DNA of 64,000 nt from CAZGXI01 sp964529715 (GTDB taxonomy: Bacteria > Chloroflexota > Anaerolineae > Aggregatilineales > Ch27): positions 1 to 64,000 of the forward strand of contig CAZGXI010000021.1 in assembly GCA_964529715.1 (NCBI GenBank), in the 5' to 3' direction. Positions within the stretch are counted from its first letter, which is position 1; the number at the start of each line of letters is the position of its first letter. The notes below the pieces were generated by a model. That model was not told the origin of the DNA. It ran no database searches and saw only the letters and a program-made list of their open reading frames with translations. Position numbers and translations under genes: made by a program. Below are positions 45,064 through 54,286 of the stretch, piece by piece.

Positions 45064-46878
45064 TCAGCCGGCATCATCCTCCGGCACCGGCTCCTGGGTG
45101 ATGAATTCTGCCCAGGGGCCGTGCATCCCGTCCTCGGTAACTCCATAGTACACGCGCAGGCCGCCCGGCGTGCGCTGCACCAGATCATAGCGGACCGCTC
45201 CACCCCGACGGTGGCGTTTGATCAGCCCCAGGTTGCTGCGCCAGGCGACCTGTCGGGGATCGACGGGATTCTTCTCCTTCTCGGTAATGGCGTAATGCCA
45301 CAGCCGACGCGCCGAAGAGCGGGTGACGTTTTTGACGATGTTGCCATTGCGCAGGTCGCGCATGATGTGATACAGCGTGCCCTTGCGCTCTTCTGTGCTC
45401 AGCACTTCGACGCCGGTCTTGGGCGCCAGATCGTCATCGGCGATGGTCGGCTTGATCTCGCCAGTCTCCGGCAAAGTTTCGGGGGTCGGCAGCGCCGCCG
45501 GGGCAGCTGGCGTCAGCGGCGGAGTCACGGCGAGAGAGGCTTGTCGGCTGGCGAGCACCAGACGCACGATTTCGTCGCGCACGGCCAGAGTCGTTTCGGC
45601 CTCGTCACGGACGTAAATCTTGTTGTCGTCGATGGCATAAGGCGGATCGTCGCCTTTGGGAACGCGCAGGCGGACGATAACTTTGCCCTGCGTCTGTTGG
45701 GTGTCGATCTCCACTTCCAACGGCGGCGTGATCTTCTGCTCAATCTCAGCGTTGAGCATCTCAATCGTCTCGACCACGCTGTCCACGCCAATCGGCTTCT
45801 GCCGGGGGTCGGCGCTCAGACCGACATAAATCGTGCCGCCGTTGGTGTTTGCCATCGCGCACACATCGGCCACAATGGTGTAGAGCATCCCGCCGCGCCG
45901 GGTGGCCTTTTCATGAAACGCCTGGACGATGCTGGGGCCTTCTTCCCGCGCCGCCTGGATATGATCGTAAGGGGCGCGGTTGCCAGCGTAAGGCCGTGTA
46001 CGGGCAAAGTCGTCGCTGCGGAACATCTCCAGTAAGGCATCGAACGTCCGTTCTGGCAGCAACACCTCTGTCACGCGGTCGCCCACGCCCCAGTTCTGGT
46101 TTTTTGCGGCGTTCGGGTCGGCATTGAGGCGGTGCGCATCCGACCCCTGGATGCAGCGCATCCGGCGGGGATACTCCGGCTTGGTGCCATCGAAAAAGCG
46201 CGCCGTCGTGCCGCGCCCGGAGCGTTCCAGATCGGTCACTTCCAGGGCGTGCAAATGAAGGTCCTGCGTGTAGGCGATGCGTGTCTGACCGCCGAAATCA
46301 AAGCCGCGCATTGCCACGCCGTGACTCGAATTGGCATGGGCAGCGATGACGATCCCTCCTGCCCGGTTGATTTCGCGGTAGGCCGTCAGCACGTCTGCCG
46401 ACGCGCCGACGTTAGAACTGCCCTGGTCCAACACCTCCGGTGGAACATTCAGGTTCAGCAGAATGTGCTCGATCTGGCGGATGCTGGTCTGGGGCGAAAA
46501 GATACCCAGGATGTGAAACCCGAACGTCGCGGTAAATTCAAACCCCGGCAGCACCAGGATTTTGTCCAACAGACGACGGTATTCGGCCAGGCGGCGTTTT
46601 TCTTCCGGCTGGGCACGGCCCAACCGTTCCAGAAAACTCAACTTATCGATGTCGTCCATCATCGCGCGGTAGCCACTGACGGTGTTGTGATCCGTGAAGG
46701 CGATGATGTCCAGGTTGCGCATCTCAGCTTTGCGCAGGATTTCCAAACACCCAACCTCTGTCGATTCCTGAAAGTCGGCAGAAGCAGGTGTATGGATGTG
46801 CAGGTCCATGAGGAACCACTGCATTTTACCGGAACGCTTTTTGCCAGCCACAGGGCGTTTCTCCGTCTGACCACTCAC
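45064..46878 (-). CDS. PHP phosphoesterase fused to AlbA_2/Schlafen-like domain
   Basis: 604 residues from GTG 46878; ATG 46824 is another possible start. PHP domain (about 20-300): DLHIHTPASADF, AFTDHNTVSGY, LPGFEF, AAHAN, and QGSDAHRL supply the metal-binding His/Asp set. An AlbA_2 divergent AAA-4 domain (about 320-460) has VADVCAMANTNGGTIYVGL and YVRDEAETTLAVRDEI. A C-terminal part resembles a winged helix (TLYHIMRDLRNGNI, LWHYAITEKEKNPVDP). AlbA_2 domains bind nucleic acid. It lies 14 bp downstream of a response regulator gene. Regulatory or defence role possible; unproven. Confidence 0.85.
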   Translation of the reverse strand: MSGQTEKRPVAGKKRSGKMQWFLMDLHIHTPASADFQESTEVGCLEILRKAEMRNLDIIAFTDHNTVSGYRAMMDDIDKLSFLERLGRAQPEEKRRLAEYRRLLDKILVLPGFEFTATFGFHILGIFSPQTSIRQIEHILLNLNVPPEVLDQGSSNVGASADVLTAYREINRAGGIVIAAHANSSHGVAMRGFDFGGQTRIAYTQDLHLHALEVTDLERSGRGTTARFFDGTKPEYPRRMRCIQGSDAHRLNADPNAAKNQNWGVGDRVTEVLLPERTFDALLEMFRSDDFARTRPYAGNRAPYDHIQAAREEGPSIVQAFHEKATRRGGMLYTIVADVCAMANTNGGTIYVGLSADPRQKPIGVDSVVETIEMLNAEIEQKITPPLEVEIDTQQTQGKVIVRLRVPKGDDPPYAIDDNKIYVRDEAETTLAVRDEIVRLVLASRQASLAVTPPLTPAAPAALPTPETLPETGEIKPTIADDDLAPKTGVEVLSTEERKGTLYHIMRDLRNGNIVKNVTRSSARRLWHYAITEKEKNPVDPRQVAWRSNLGLIKRHRRGGAVRYDLVQRTPGGLRVYYGVTEDGMHGPWAEFITQEPVPEDDAG

Positions 46879-46892
46879 CGGCGTCAGCCCGA

Positions 46893-47243
46893 TCAGAGCA
46901 GGCTTTTGAGCGTGTTGGCCAGCGTTCCGGCCTCCAGCGGTTTGAACAGGAACAAGTTCGCCCCTGCGCGTCGGGCTTCGTCGGCCACGTTCATGCCAGA
47001 AGCCATAACAATCGGCGTCCGGGCAAACTGGGGATCGGCACGCAAAGCGCGGACGACTTCCACGCCGTCAATATCGACCAGGTGATGGTCGATCAAGAGG
47101 ATGTCAGGTCGCTCGCGGCGGGCAGCATTGAGCACATCTCCCCCGCGCGCCACCAGCACCACATCGAAGCCATCCATTTGCAGCAGGGTTTCCAACAGTT
47201 TGACCGTCGTGCGGTCATCGTCAACGATCATGACCTTAGGCAA
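46893..47243 (-). CDS. Stand-alone response regulator receiver
   Basis: 116 residues from TTG 47243, with AGGAG eight bases upstream. REC fold with acidic pocket at residues 8-10 (DDD), phospho-acceptor Asp52 (LLIDHHL) and Lys in LFKPLEAG. No output domain. It probably passes phosphate or binds a partner; its operon mate is the PHP-AlbA_2 protein. The sensor kinase is not in the window. Confidence 0.87.
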   Translation of the reverse strand: MPKVMIVDDDRTTVKLLETLLQMDGFDVVLVARGGDVLNAARRERPDILLIDHHLVDIDGVEVVRALRADPQFARTPIVMASGMNVADEARRAGANLFLFKPLEAGTLANTLKSLL

Positions 47244-47297
47244 AGCAATTCTCTCCTAGCTATGTCGCGCCCGCTAGGCGCGCCTCCAATACCGGTA

Positions 47298-49868
47298 TTA
47301 CACCGTTTCCGACAGCGGTTCCACCACATCTGCCTGCGCCGTGCCCTCCGGCGATGAGGGAGGAAGCAGCGCCGCCTCCAGCACTTCGTCCATCCGATCC
47401 ACCAGCACGAACGTGAGCGCCTCGCGCACTTCCGGGGGCAAGTCATCCAGGTCTGGCTCATTGCGTTTCGGCAAGATAACCGTTTCGATGCCGATCCGGT
47501 GTGCGGCCAAGACTTTCTCCTTAATGCCGCCGACCGGGAGCACCTGTCCGCGCAGGGTAATTTCACCCGTCATGGCAACACGGGGGCGTACAGGCCGTCC
47601 GGTCAACAGTGAAGCCAAAGCTGTGGCCATGGTAATTCCGGCAGAAGGGCCGTCTTTGGGAACCGCGCCTGCCGGGACATGCAGATGTATATCCTGCCGC
47701 TCAAAGAAATCCTCACTCAAGCCAAGCTGGGTTGCCTGCGAGCGGATGAAACTCAGCGCGGCACGGGCACTCTCCTGCATCACATCGCCAAGCTGCCCGG
47801 TCAACTGAAAGCCCTTACTGCCGGGCATACAGGCCGCCTCAACGAACAGCACGTCGCCGCCCATCGGCGTCCAAGCCAGGCCGGTGGCCACACCAGGCCG
47901 CTCAGTGCGATCCGCGATTTCTGTCTGATAGCTGAAGCGCGGCTTGCCTAACAGTTCGCGCACGGTGTCTTTGTCGATGACATGCTCCTGACCGGTCTCA
48001 TCGCCCGACGACTCGGCCACACGGGTCGCTATTTTACGCGCTGCCCGCCCGATCTGGCGTTCCAACTCGCGCACACCCGCCTCGCGCGTGTAATCGTGAA
48101 TAATCACGGCGAGCGCGTCCTGGGTAAAACAGATTTCCTCCGCTTTCAGGCCGTTTTCGCGCGCCTGCCGGGGCACCAGGTAGTGTAGCGCGATCTGAAT
48201 CTTTTCCTGCTCGGTGTAGCCACTGAGCTGGATGATCTCCATGCGGTCACGCAATGGGCCGGGGATCGGTTCCAGTTCATTGGCCGTGGTGATAAACAAC
48301 ACCTCCGACAGGTCAAAGGCCACATCCAGATAGTGATCGCGGAACTCGTAGTTCTGTTCCGGGTCCAAGACTTCTAACAGTGCCGAGGCCGGGTCGCCAC
48401 GAAAGTCGCGGCCCAACTTATCGACTTCGTCCAACATGATCACCGGGTTGCGGCTCTCGACCCGGCGCAGTGTCTGGATGATGCGGCCCGGCATGGCTCC
48501 GACGTAAGTACGGCGAAAACCTCGGATTTCCGCCTCATCGCGGATACCGCCCAGGCTCATACGGATGAACTTACGGCCCATCGCGCGGGAAATGGAAGCG
48601 CCTAAGGAGGTCTTGCCGACGCCGGGTGGCCCGATAAAGCACAGAATCGCCCCGCGCCGCTCGCGGCGGATGACGTCGGGCTGTTCTTGAACAGCCAGTT
48701 CTTCGGCCCGCTCAGTGCGCAGCCGCCGCACGGCCAAAAACTCCAGAATGCGCTCCTTGATGTCCTTGAGTCCGTAGTGATCGACATCCAGGACATAGCG
48801 GGCGTGGGCGATGTCTAGGTTATCCTCGGTGCGTTTGCTCCAGGGCAGACTCACCAACCAGTCCAGATAAGTACGGATGACGCCATATTCGGCGGCAGCA
48901 GTCGGCAGCTTTTCCATACGGTCCAGCTCGCGCCGCGCCTCCCGTTCCGCCTCCTCGGTCATGCCGGCCTGGCTGATCTTCTGGCGGAATTCCTCGATCT
49001 CGACCTGCTGCTCGTCAGCCTCCCCCAGTTCGCGCTGAATAGCCTTGAGCTGCTCCCGCAGGAAATATTCCCGCTGAACCTTTTCCATTTCCGACTGCGC
49101 CTCGGTCTGGATTTTGCGGCCCAGCTCCAGGACTTCCAATTCTTTGTTCAGGATGTCCATCAGGCGGCGCAGCTTGGCCGTGACCGCATCCAGTTCCAAA
49201 AGTTCCTGGCTGTCTTTGAGATCGATGCGGATGTAAGTGGCAATGGCGTACACCAATTGCAGCGGGTCATCCACGTTCAGGGCCGACGTGATCAATTCGC
49301 CGGGGATGCTGGGGACCAATTCCGCCAGCCGCCCGAACTGCGCCACGACGTTGCGGGTCAGGGCCTGCACTTCGATGTTGTTTTCGGTGAACTCCGGGTG
49401 CAGCCTGACTCTGGCGACCAGGTACGGGTCGGTGGAAACATACTCCTCGATCTGGATGCGCGCTAACCCCTGCACCAGCAGACGGATCGTCCCGTCGGGC
49501 GCGCGGAAGAGCCGATGCACGGCGGCCACGGTGCCCACTCGGTAGATTTCGTCTGGACCGGGCAGTTCATTGTCCGGATCATGGGCAGCAGCCAACCCGA
49601 TCAGGCGCTCGCCGGGCACAACGTCGTCGATCAGGCGGATGGAGCGAGGCTGCCCAACGGTGATCGGGATGGCCGTTTGCGGATAAACGACGGTGCCGCG
49701 TAGAGGCAGGATCGGTAGGACTTCGGGCAGACTCAGCGTACTTTCCGGCGCGGGGTGTTCCTCTTCGGTTGCCACGTCGATGGGTTGTTCCTGTTCCACA
49801 TAGGTAACGGGTGTGGTCTCTTCCTGCTTCTCGGCAGGCGCTTCAGGTGCTTGTTTCTTTTTAGGCAT
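47298..49868 (-). CDS. lon: ATP-dependent protease Lon
   Basis: 856 residues. N-terminal substrate-binding LON domain (about 50-250; LPILPLRGTVVYPQ), coiled coil, AAA+ module with GPPGVGKTSLG and IMLDEVDK, and the protease domain with KDGPSAGI (catalytic Ser) and PVGGIKEKVLAAHR (catalytic Lys). Degrades misfolded and short-lived regulatory proteins. The first 45 residues are an extra acidic, low-complexity stretch. It follows the hsp20 gene by 17 bp, so both are likely made from the same promoter. Confidence 0.96.
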   Translation of the reverse strand: MPKKKQAPEAPAEKQEETTPVTYVEQEQPIDVATEEEHPAPESTLSLPEVLPILPLRGTVVYPQTAIPITVGQPRSIRLIDDVVPGERLIGLAAAHDPDNELPGPDEIYRVGTVAAVHRLFRAPDGTIRLLVQGLARIQIEEYVSTDPYLVARVRLHPEFTENNIEVQALTRNVVAQFGRLAELVPSIPGELITSALNVDDPLQLVYAIATYIRIDLKDSQELLELDAVTAKLRRLMDILNKELEVLELGRKIQTEAQSEMEKVQREYFLREQLKAIQRELGEADEQQVEIEEFRQKISQAGMTEEAEREARRELDRMEKLPTAAAEYGVIRTYLDWLVSLPWSKRTEDNLDIAHARYVLDVDHYGLKDIKERILEFLAVRRLRTERAEELAVQEQPDVIRRERRGAILCFIGPPGVGKTSLGASISRAMGRKFIRMSLGGIRDEAEIRGFRRTYVGAMPGRIIQTLRRVESRNPVIMLDEVDKLGRDFRGDPASALLEVLDPEQNYEFRDHYLDVAFDLSEVLFITTANELEPIPGPLRDRMEIIQLSGYTEQEKIQIALHYLVPRQARENGLKAEEICFTQDALAVIIHDYTREAGVRELERQIGRAARKIATRVAESSGDETGQEHVIDKDTVRELLGKPRFSYQTEIADRTERPGVATGLAWTPMGGDVLFVEAACMPGSKGFQLTGQLGDVMQESARAALSFIRSQATQLGLSEDFFERQDIHLHVPAGAVPKDGPSAGITMATALASLLTGRPVRPRVAMTGEITLRGQVLPVGGIKEKVLAAHRIGIETVILPKRNEPDLDDLPPEVREALTFVLVDRMDEVLEAALLPPSSPEGTAQADVVEPLSETV

Positions 49869-49885
49869 GGCGCAATCGAAACAAC

Positions 49886-50320
49886 CTATTCCTCAACAAT
49901 GTCCACGTTCACAACGGCAATATACTGGCGGCGCGCCTGCGGCAGTTCGATGCGCAGCAGGCCATCGCGGTAAACCGCCGTCACCTCCTCGCGTCGGACC
50001 GGCCAGGGCAAATATACATCCGTGCGGAACTCTCCTCGCTGGACTTCCATCTGATGGCAAGCCAGGTTAGCCCCTTCCACAAGCTGCTTGCGCACGCCGC
50101 TGATGATCAGGTGGCGGTCCTGTAAGGCGATACGAAAATCGCCCTCGCGCATACCGGCGATCTCGACCAGGATCACCAGTCGGTCATCCAGCTCGTAGAC
50201 ATCCGTCGGCGGACGCCAGACGGTCGATTGGCGGACGATGACACGGCGCCAGGTGAACTGGCCCAACGGTTCATCAGATTCGGAGGCTGCTTTGGTTTTC
50301 ATCACCACGTTCTCGGCCAT
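49886..50320 (-). CDS. Small heat-shock protein (Hsp20/alpha-crystallin)
   Basis: 144 residues from ATG 50320. Alpha-crystallin domain (about 40-140): PPTDVYELDDRLVILVEIAGM, LIISGVRK, and the DGLLRIELPQ end of the domain. The C-terminal I-x-I-type anchor may be the VVNVDIVEE tail. It holds unfolded clients for later refolding or proteolysis, which fits its place just ahead of lon. Confidence 0.92.
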   Translation of the reverse strand: MAENVVMKTKAASESDEPLGQFTWRRVIVRQSTVWRPPTDVYELDDRLVILVEIAGMREGDFRIALQDRHLIISGVRKQLVEGANLACHQMEVQRGEFRTDVYLPWPVRREEVTAVYRDGLLRIELPQARRQYIAVVNVDIVEE

Positions 50321-50361
50321 CACTCAACGTCACAACCTGACGCCAGGACTGATCCGATCCG

Positions 50362-50390
50362 ATTTTACCACAGCCGGAGCGCAGGCTCAA
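50362..50390 (-). promoter_or_regulatory. Promoter of hsp20-lon
   Basis: Minus strand TTGAGC (50390-50385), 17-bp spacer, TAAAAT (50367-50362). No CIRCE element is seen near it. Confidence 0.6.
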
Positions 50391-50457
50391 TTGAGATAAG
50401 AACCTGGGGGACCGTGCCGCGCATTTTGGGAAAAGTGAACAGGAACGACAGAGCGCC

Positions 50458-50551
50458 GGGGACTCAAGTCCCCAGCTACAGATGTAAAATCCCCCGAAAT
50501 GGGCTGACAGCCGCCGTCTCGACCTGCATTTTTAGTTCGCTTCAGCGGACT
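50458..50551. repeat. Paired palindromes of an intergenic repeat element
   Basis: GGGGACT-CA-AGTCCCC (50458-50473) and AGTTCGCT-TC-AGCGGACT (50534-50551) lie 60 bp apart in the 448-bp gap between hsp20 and uvrB. The GACT-AGTC plus GCTACA and CGCTTCAGCGGACT combination is like dispersed palindromic repeats found in many large bacterial genomes. The rest of the gap holds no gene. Confidence 0.5.
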
Positions 50552-50725
50552 TTGCCGGGAATTTTGAACCCCTGGCGACCGTGTCTGCGCCGGTCGTTTT
50601 TGAAACTTGCACATTACGTCAGACATCTGTGCGATTGGCAAGAAGTTGGGCATTGGTATATTCGACAAGCGAGGTAGTCGTCGCCGGTCTTCACTCTTAT
50701 GATAGCATAATATCTCTATAGACGT

Positions 50726-50731
50726 TATAAT
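50726..50731 (+). promoter_or_regulatory. -10 element of uvrB
   Basis: TATAAT 38 bases before the uvrB ATG; no good -35 at 17 bp (TAGCAT). It is followed by an SOS-like box. Confidence 0.5.
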
Positions 50732-50736
50732 CGTTC

Positions 50737-50750
50737 AGCACATCTGTTCT
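50737..50750 (+). promoter_or_regulatory. Probable LexA-type SOS operator of uvrB
   Basis: AGCACATCTGTTCT; its complement AGAACAGATGTGCT fits GAACRNRYGTTC with one mismatch. It begins 5 bp after the -10 box, the same geometry as the box at 29486. uvrB is a classic SOS gene. Confidence 0.6.
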
Positions 50751-50768
50751 TGTTGACGGAGCACGACC

Positions 50769-52790
50769 ATGCCTGACTTTCAGCTTGTCTCCGAGTTTCA
50801 GCCCACCGGCGATCAGCCGCAAGCTATCGCCCAATTGGTGGATGGCCTCCGGCAAGGCTTCAAACATCAGACCCTGCTTGGCGCCACCGGCACCGGCAAA
50901 ACCTTCACCGTCGCCTCAATTGTCGCCCAGATTAACCGCCCTACCCTGGTGATGTGTCACAACAAGACACTGGCGGCCCAACTGTATGCCGAATTCAAAG
51001 ACTTCTTCCCCTACAACGCAGTCGAATATTTCGTCAGTTACTACGACTACTACCAGCCGGAAGCCTACGTCCCGCAGAAAGACCTGTTCATCGAGAAAGA
51101 AACCGACATCAACCAGGACATCGAGCGGCTGCGCCTCTCCGCGACGGCGGCGGTGCTCAGCCGCCGCGATGTGTTAATCGTGGCCTCGGTGTCGTGCATC
51201 TACGGCCTGGGCAGCCCGGAGGCTTACGGCAAGGTCGTGCTGGAAGTCCGGCAGGGCCAGGCCATCCGCCGGGACATTCTGCTGCGCCACCTGGTACACA
51301 TCCATTACGACCGCAACGACCTCGAACTGCGCCCCGGCACGTTCCGCGCGCGCGGCGACACGGTAGAGGTCATGCCTGCCTACGAGCAGCACGCCATCCG
51401 CTTTGCCCTATGGGGCGACGAGGTCGAGCGCATCCAGGCATTCAACCCTCTGACGGGCGAAATTCTGGCCGACTTTGAGGAAATCCGTATCTATCCGGCC
51501 AAGCACTTTATCACCGAACAGGAAAAGCTCCAGCTTGCCATCAAAGACATCGACGCCGAATTGAAGGAGCGGCTGTCGCAGTTGAGTAAAGAGAACAAAC
51601 TGCTCGAAGCGCAGCGCCTGGAACAGCGTGTGCACTATGACCTGGAGATGTTGCGCGAACTGGGCTACACCAGCGGCATTGAGAACTATTCTCGCCATCT
51701 GGATCAGCGCCCGGCAGGCAGCCCTCCCTGGACACTGTTGGACTATCTGCCTGCCGATTACCTGCTGGTCATCGACGAAAGCCATATGACTGTGCCGCAG
51801 ATTCGCGGTATGTCCGGCGGTGATCGGTCGCGCAAAGAAACGCTGGTCGAATACGGTTTCCGCCTGCCCAGCGCGCTGGATAACCGCCCGCTAACCTTCG
51901 AGGAATTCGAGGCACGGCTGAACCAGGTTATCTACACCTCAGCCACGCCCGGCCCGTATGAACTGGCACACAGCCAGCGGGTGGTCGAGCAGATCATCCG
52001 TCCGACGGGCATCCTCGACCCCGAAGTGGAAGTGCGCCCGATCCGGGGCCAGGTAGACGATCTGCTTCAGGAGATCAACGCCCGCGTGCGCAAGGGCCAG
52101 CGCGCCCTGGTGACCACGCTTACCAAGCGCATGGCCGAAGACCTGGCCGACTACCTCACCGAGATGGGCGTCAAGGTGCACTACCTGCACTCCGAGATCG
52201 AGACCCTGGAACGAATTGACATCCTGCGCGACCTGCGCATGGGCGTCTACGACGTGGTGGTGGGCATTAACCTACTGCGCGAAGGGCTGGACCTGCCAGA
52301 AGTGTCGCTGGTGGCGATCCTCGACGCCGACAAGGAAGGCTTTCTGCGCTCCGAACAGGCGCTTATTCAGACCATCGGGCGCGCAGCGCGGCACATTGAG
52401 GGCAAGGTCATCATGTACGCGGACCATATCACCGACTCGATGCGCCGCGCCATCGAGGAGACGGCCCGCCGCCGCCAGGTGCAGCATCGGTACAATCAGG
52501 AACACGGCATCGAGCCGGTCAGCATCGTCAAGCAGATCCGCGACCTGACCGAATCGGTCCGCCAGCACACTGCGGCCCCTGCCGAAGTCTCGCCGACCGA
52601 GGCGTTGGCTTCGCTGCCACGCCTGCAACTGGACGCGGCCATCCGCGACCTGGAAAAGCAGATGAAGCAGGCCGCGAAGGACCTGGAATTCGAGAAGGCC
52701 GCCATGCTGCGCGACCAGATCATGGAACTGCGCCAGATCATGGCCCTGCGCGAAGCCGAGGACGAGCACGCACCGCTGATCGATATGTGA
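50769..52790 (+). CDS. uvrB: Excinuclease ABC subunit B
   Basis: 673 residues, normal length. Walker A GATGTGKTFTVA, beta-hairpin YYDYYQPEAYVP, helicase motif II DESHMT, motif VI QTIGRAARHIEGKVIMYAD and the C-terminal UVR motif (IRDLEKQMKQAAKDLEFEKA) that binds UvrC. UvrB verifies lesions with UvrA and positions UvrC for incision in nucleotide excision repair. GGAG precedes the ATG. An SOS-like operator upstream predicts damage induction. Confidence 0.97.
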   Translation: MPDFQLVSEFQPTGDQPQAIAQLVDGLRQGFKHQTLLGATGTGKTFTVASIVAQINRPTLVMCHNKTLAAQLYAEFKDFFPYNAVEYFVSYYDYYQPEAYVPQKDLFIEKETDINQDIERLRLSATAAVLSRRDVLIVASVSCIYGLGSPEAYGKVVLEVRQGQAIRRDILLRHLVHIHYDRNDLELRPGTFRARGDTVEVMPAYEQHAIRFALWGDEVERIQAFNPLTGEILADFEEIRIYPAKHFITEQEKLQLAIKDIDAELKERLSQLSKENKLLEAQRLEQRVHYDLEMLRELGYTSGIENYSRHLDQRPAGSPPWTLLDYLPADYLLVIDESHMTVPQIRGMSGGDRSRKETLVEYGFRLPSALDNRPLTFEEFEARLNQVIYTSATPGPYELAHSQRVVEQIIRPTGILDPEVEVRPIRGQVDDLLQEINARVRKGQRALVTTLTKRMAEDLADYLTEMGVKVHYLHSEIETLERIDILRDLRMGVYDVVVGINLLREGLDLPEVSLVAILDADKEGFLRSEQALIQTIGRAARHIEGKVIMYADHITDSMRRAIEETARRRQVQHRYNQEHGIEPVSIVKQIRDLTESVRQHTAAPAEVSPTEALASLPRLQLDAAIRDLEKQMKQAAKDLEFEKAAMLRDQIMELRQIMALREAEDEHAPLIDM

Positions 52791-52832
52791 TATATTCAGG
52801 TTAGAGACACAATCCCTCAGCGCAAAAAGCGC

Positions 52833-52864
52833 CAAGACCGCAGCAGCGTTCTAGCGCGGTCTTG
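52833..52864 (+). terminator. Hairpin after uvrB
   Basis: CAAGACCGC / GCGGTCTTG, 9-bp perfect stem with a 14-nt loop, 43 bases after the stop. No T-run, so it may be an imperfect terminator or an mRNA-stabilising hairpin. Confidence 0.45.
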
Positions 52865-52902
52865 ATAACCTGTGTGATGAATCCTGTGAGGCAGAGAGCA
52901 CC

Positions 52903-54054
52903 ATGCCCGTCACCAGACAACGCCTAGAAGAGATCGAAGCGCAGACCCTCGCGCCCTACGCCACGCTATCCCAAAACAGCCTGGGACGCGAGTACCCGGA
53001 AACTGAACAGGATTACCGGACGGCATTTCAGCGCGACCGCGACCGCATCATCCACACGACCGCCTTTCGCCGCCTGGAATACAAGACGCAGGTTTTCGTC
53101 AACTACGAGGGCGATTACTACCGCACACGTCTCACGCATACGCTGGAAGTCGCCCAGATCGGGCGGACGATTGCCCGCGCCCTCGGCGCCAACGAGGACT
53201 TGGTAGAGGCGATCTGTCTGGCACACGACATGGGCCATCCGCCTTTCGGCCATTCGGGAGAGGAAATCCTCAACCGGCTGATGGCCGATCACGGCGGCTT
53301 CGACCACAACAAGCAATCGCTGCGCATCGTGACCCGGCTGGAGGAACGCTATCCCAACTGGCCGGGTCTCAACCTGACCTACGAGGTGCGCGAGGGTATC
53401 GTCAAGCACGAGTCGGAGTATGACATCGCCGACGCCGCCGACTTCGCCCCCGACCGACGCGGCAGCCTGGAAGCGCAGATCGCCAACGTCGCCGACGAGC
53501 TGGCCTACAACGCCCATGACCTGGACGACGGGCTGCGGTCGGGAATGCTGCGCGTGGATCAGGTGGCCGATCTAGAATTGTGGCAGATGCTTCAGGAAAG
53601 TATCGGCTGGGATGGCAAGCATTTCGACAACCAGGTGCGTTATCGCTTGATCCGGCGCATGATTGGGCTGGAAATCGACGACGTGATCGAGGCCACCAGC
53701 CGCAAACTGCAAGTGGCCAACCCACAATCGTTGGAAGAGCTTCAGCGGCTTCCCTACAATGTCATCTGCCACTCTGAACACTACACCACCATGAACCGCG
53801 CCCTCAAAGACACGCTCTATAGCAAACTGTACCGCCACTACCGCGTGATCCGCATGGCGGCCAAAGCCGAACGGTTCATCACCGCCATATTTGAAGCCTA
53901 CGTCGCCCGTCCGGAGCAGCTTCCCGACGAAGCCCAAAAAAAGCTCAAGGAGCGCAGCCTGCACCGGGTCGTCACCGATTACATCTCCGGCATGACGGAT
54001 CGCTTCGCTCTGGAAGAGTATCAGCGGTTATTCGATCCGTTCACGCGACCTTGA
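52903..54054 (+). CDS. dGTP triphosphohydrolase-like HD-domain protein
   Basis: 383 residues. FRRLEYKTQVF, TRLTHTLEVAQ (His79) and the HD pair in AHDMGHPPFGH (108-118), then KHESEYD and ADELAYNAHDLDDGL. This is the deoxyguanosinetriphosphate triphosphohydrolase-like family, which hydrolyses dNTPs to nucleoside and triphosphate. Length fits the shorter Dgt-like type 2 group. Such enzymes adjust dNTP pools and some restrict phage; here it follows uvrB and looks like a repair-linked housekeeping gene. Confidence 0.92.
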   Translation: MPVTRQRLEEIEAQTLAPYATLSQNSLGREYPETEQDYRTAFQRDRDRIIHTTAFRRLEYKTQVFVNYEGDYYRTRLTHTLEVAQIGRTIARALGANEDLVEAICLAHDMGHPPFGHSGEEILNRLMADHGGFDHNKQSLRIVTRLEERYPNWPGLNLTYEVREGIVKHESEYDIADAADFAPDRRGSLEAQIANVADELAYNAHDLDDGLRSGMLRVDQVADLELWQMLQESIGWDGKHFDNQVRYRLIRRMIGLEIDDVIEATSRKLQVANPQSLEELQRLPYNVICHSEHYTTMNRALKDTLYSKLYRHYRVIRMAAKAERFITAIFEAYVARPEQLPDEAQKKLKERSLHRVVTDYISGMTDRFALEEYQRLFDPFTRP

Positions 54055-54064
54055 AAAATCTGCC

Positions 54065-54092
54065 TTGACCAAAACGCGGAGGCTGCTATAAT
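54065..54092 (+). promoter_or_regulatory. Promoter of tRNA-Met (elongator)
   Basis: TTGACC (54065-54070), 16-bp spacer, TATAAT (54087-54092), 12 bp before the tRNA. Confidence 0.8.
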
Positions 54093-54103
54093 CAAAATAG
54101 CAG

Positions 54104-54175
54104 GGTGACGTAGCTCAACGGCAGAGCAAAGGACTCATAAGCCTTAGGTTACTGGTTCAAATCCAGTCGTCACCA
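54104..54175 (+). tRNA. tRNA-Met (CAT), elongator type
   Basis: Acceptor GGTGACG/CGTCACC, D arm AGCTC/GAGC, anticodon loop CTCATAA, T arm CTGG TTCAAAT CCAG. No encoded CCA. A lysidine-modified tRNA-Ile (CAT) cannot be fully excluded, but the G1-C72 stem with GTAGCTC favours elongator Met. Confidence 0.85.
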
Positions 54176-54178
54176 CTG

Positions 54179-54205
54179 ACGCCCCCGGAGGGGCGTTTTG
54201 TTTTC
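54179..54205 (+). terminator. Terminator of tRNA-Met
   Basis: ACGCCCC-CGGA-GGGGCGT hairpin followed by TTTGTTTT. Confidence 0.85.
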
Positions 54206-54286
54206 CGCAGCGCCGCCATTATGCAAAGTGGCTTATTTCGGCTATGCTACACGGTGTTGCGAAACTGCACCGAAAGGCTGGCGCGG

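Noticed and set aside
52903..54054. Dgt-like protein as phage-defence dNTPase
   Set aside because: It lies next to uvrB without defence neighbours and matches the common housekeeping family.
54104..54175. tRNA-Ile (CAT, lysidine)
   Set aside because: Acceptor and D-arm sequence fit elongator tRNA-Met better; kept as an alternative only.
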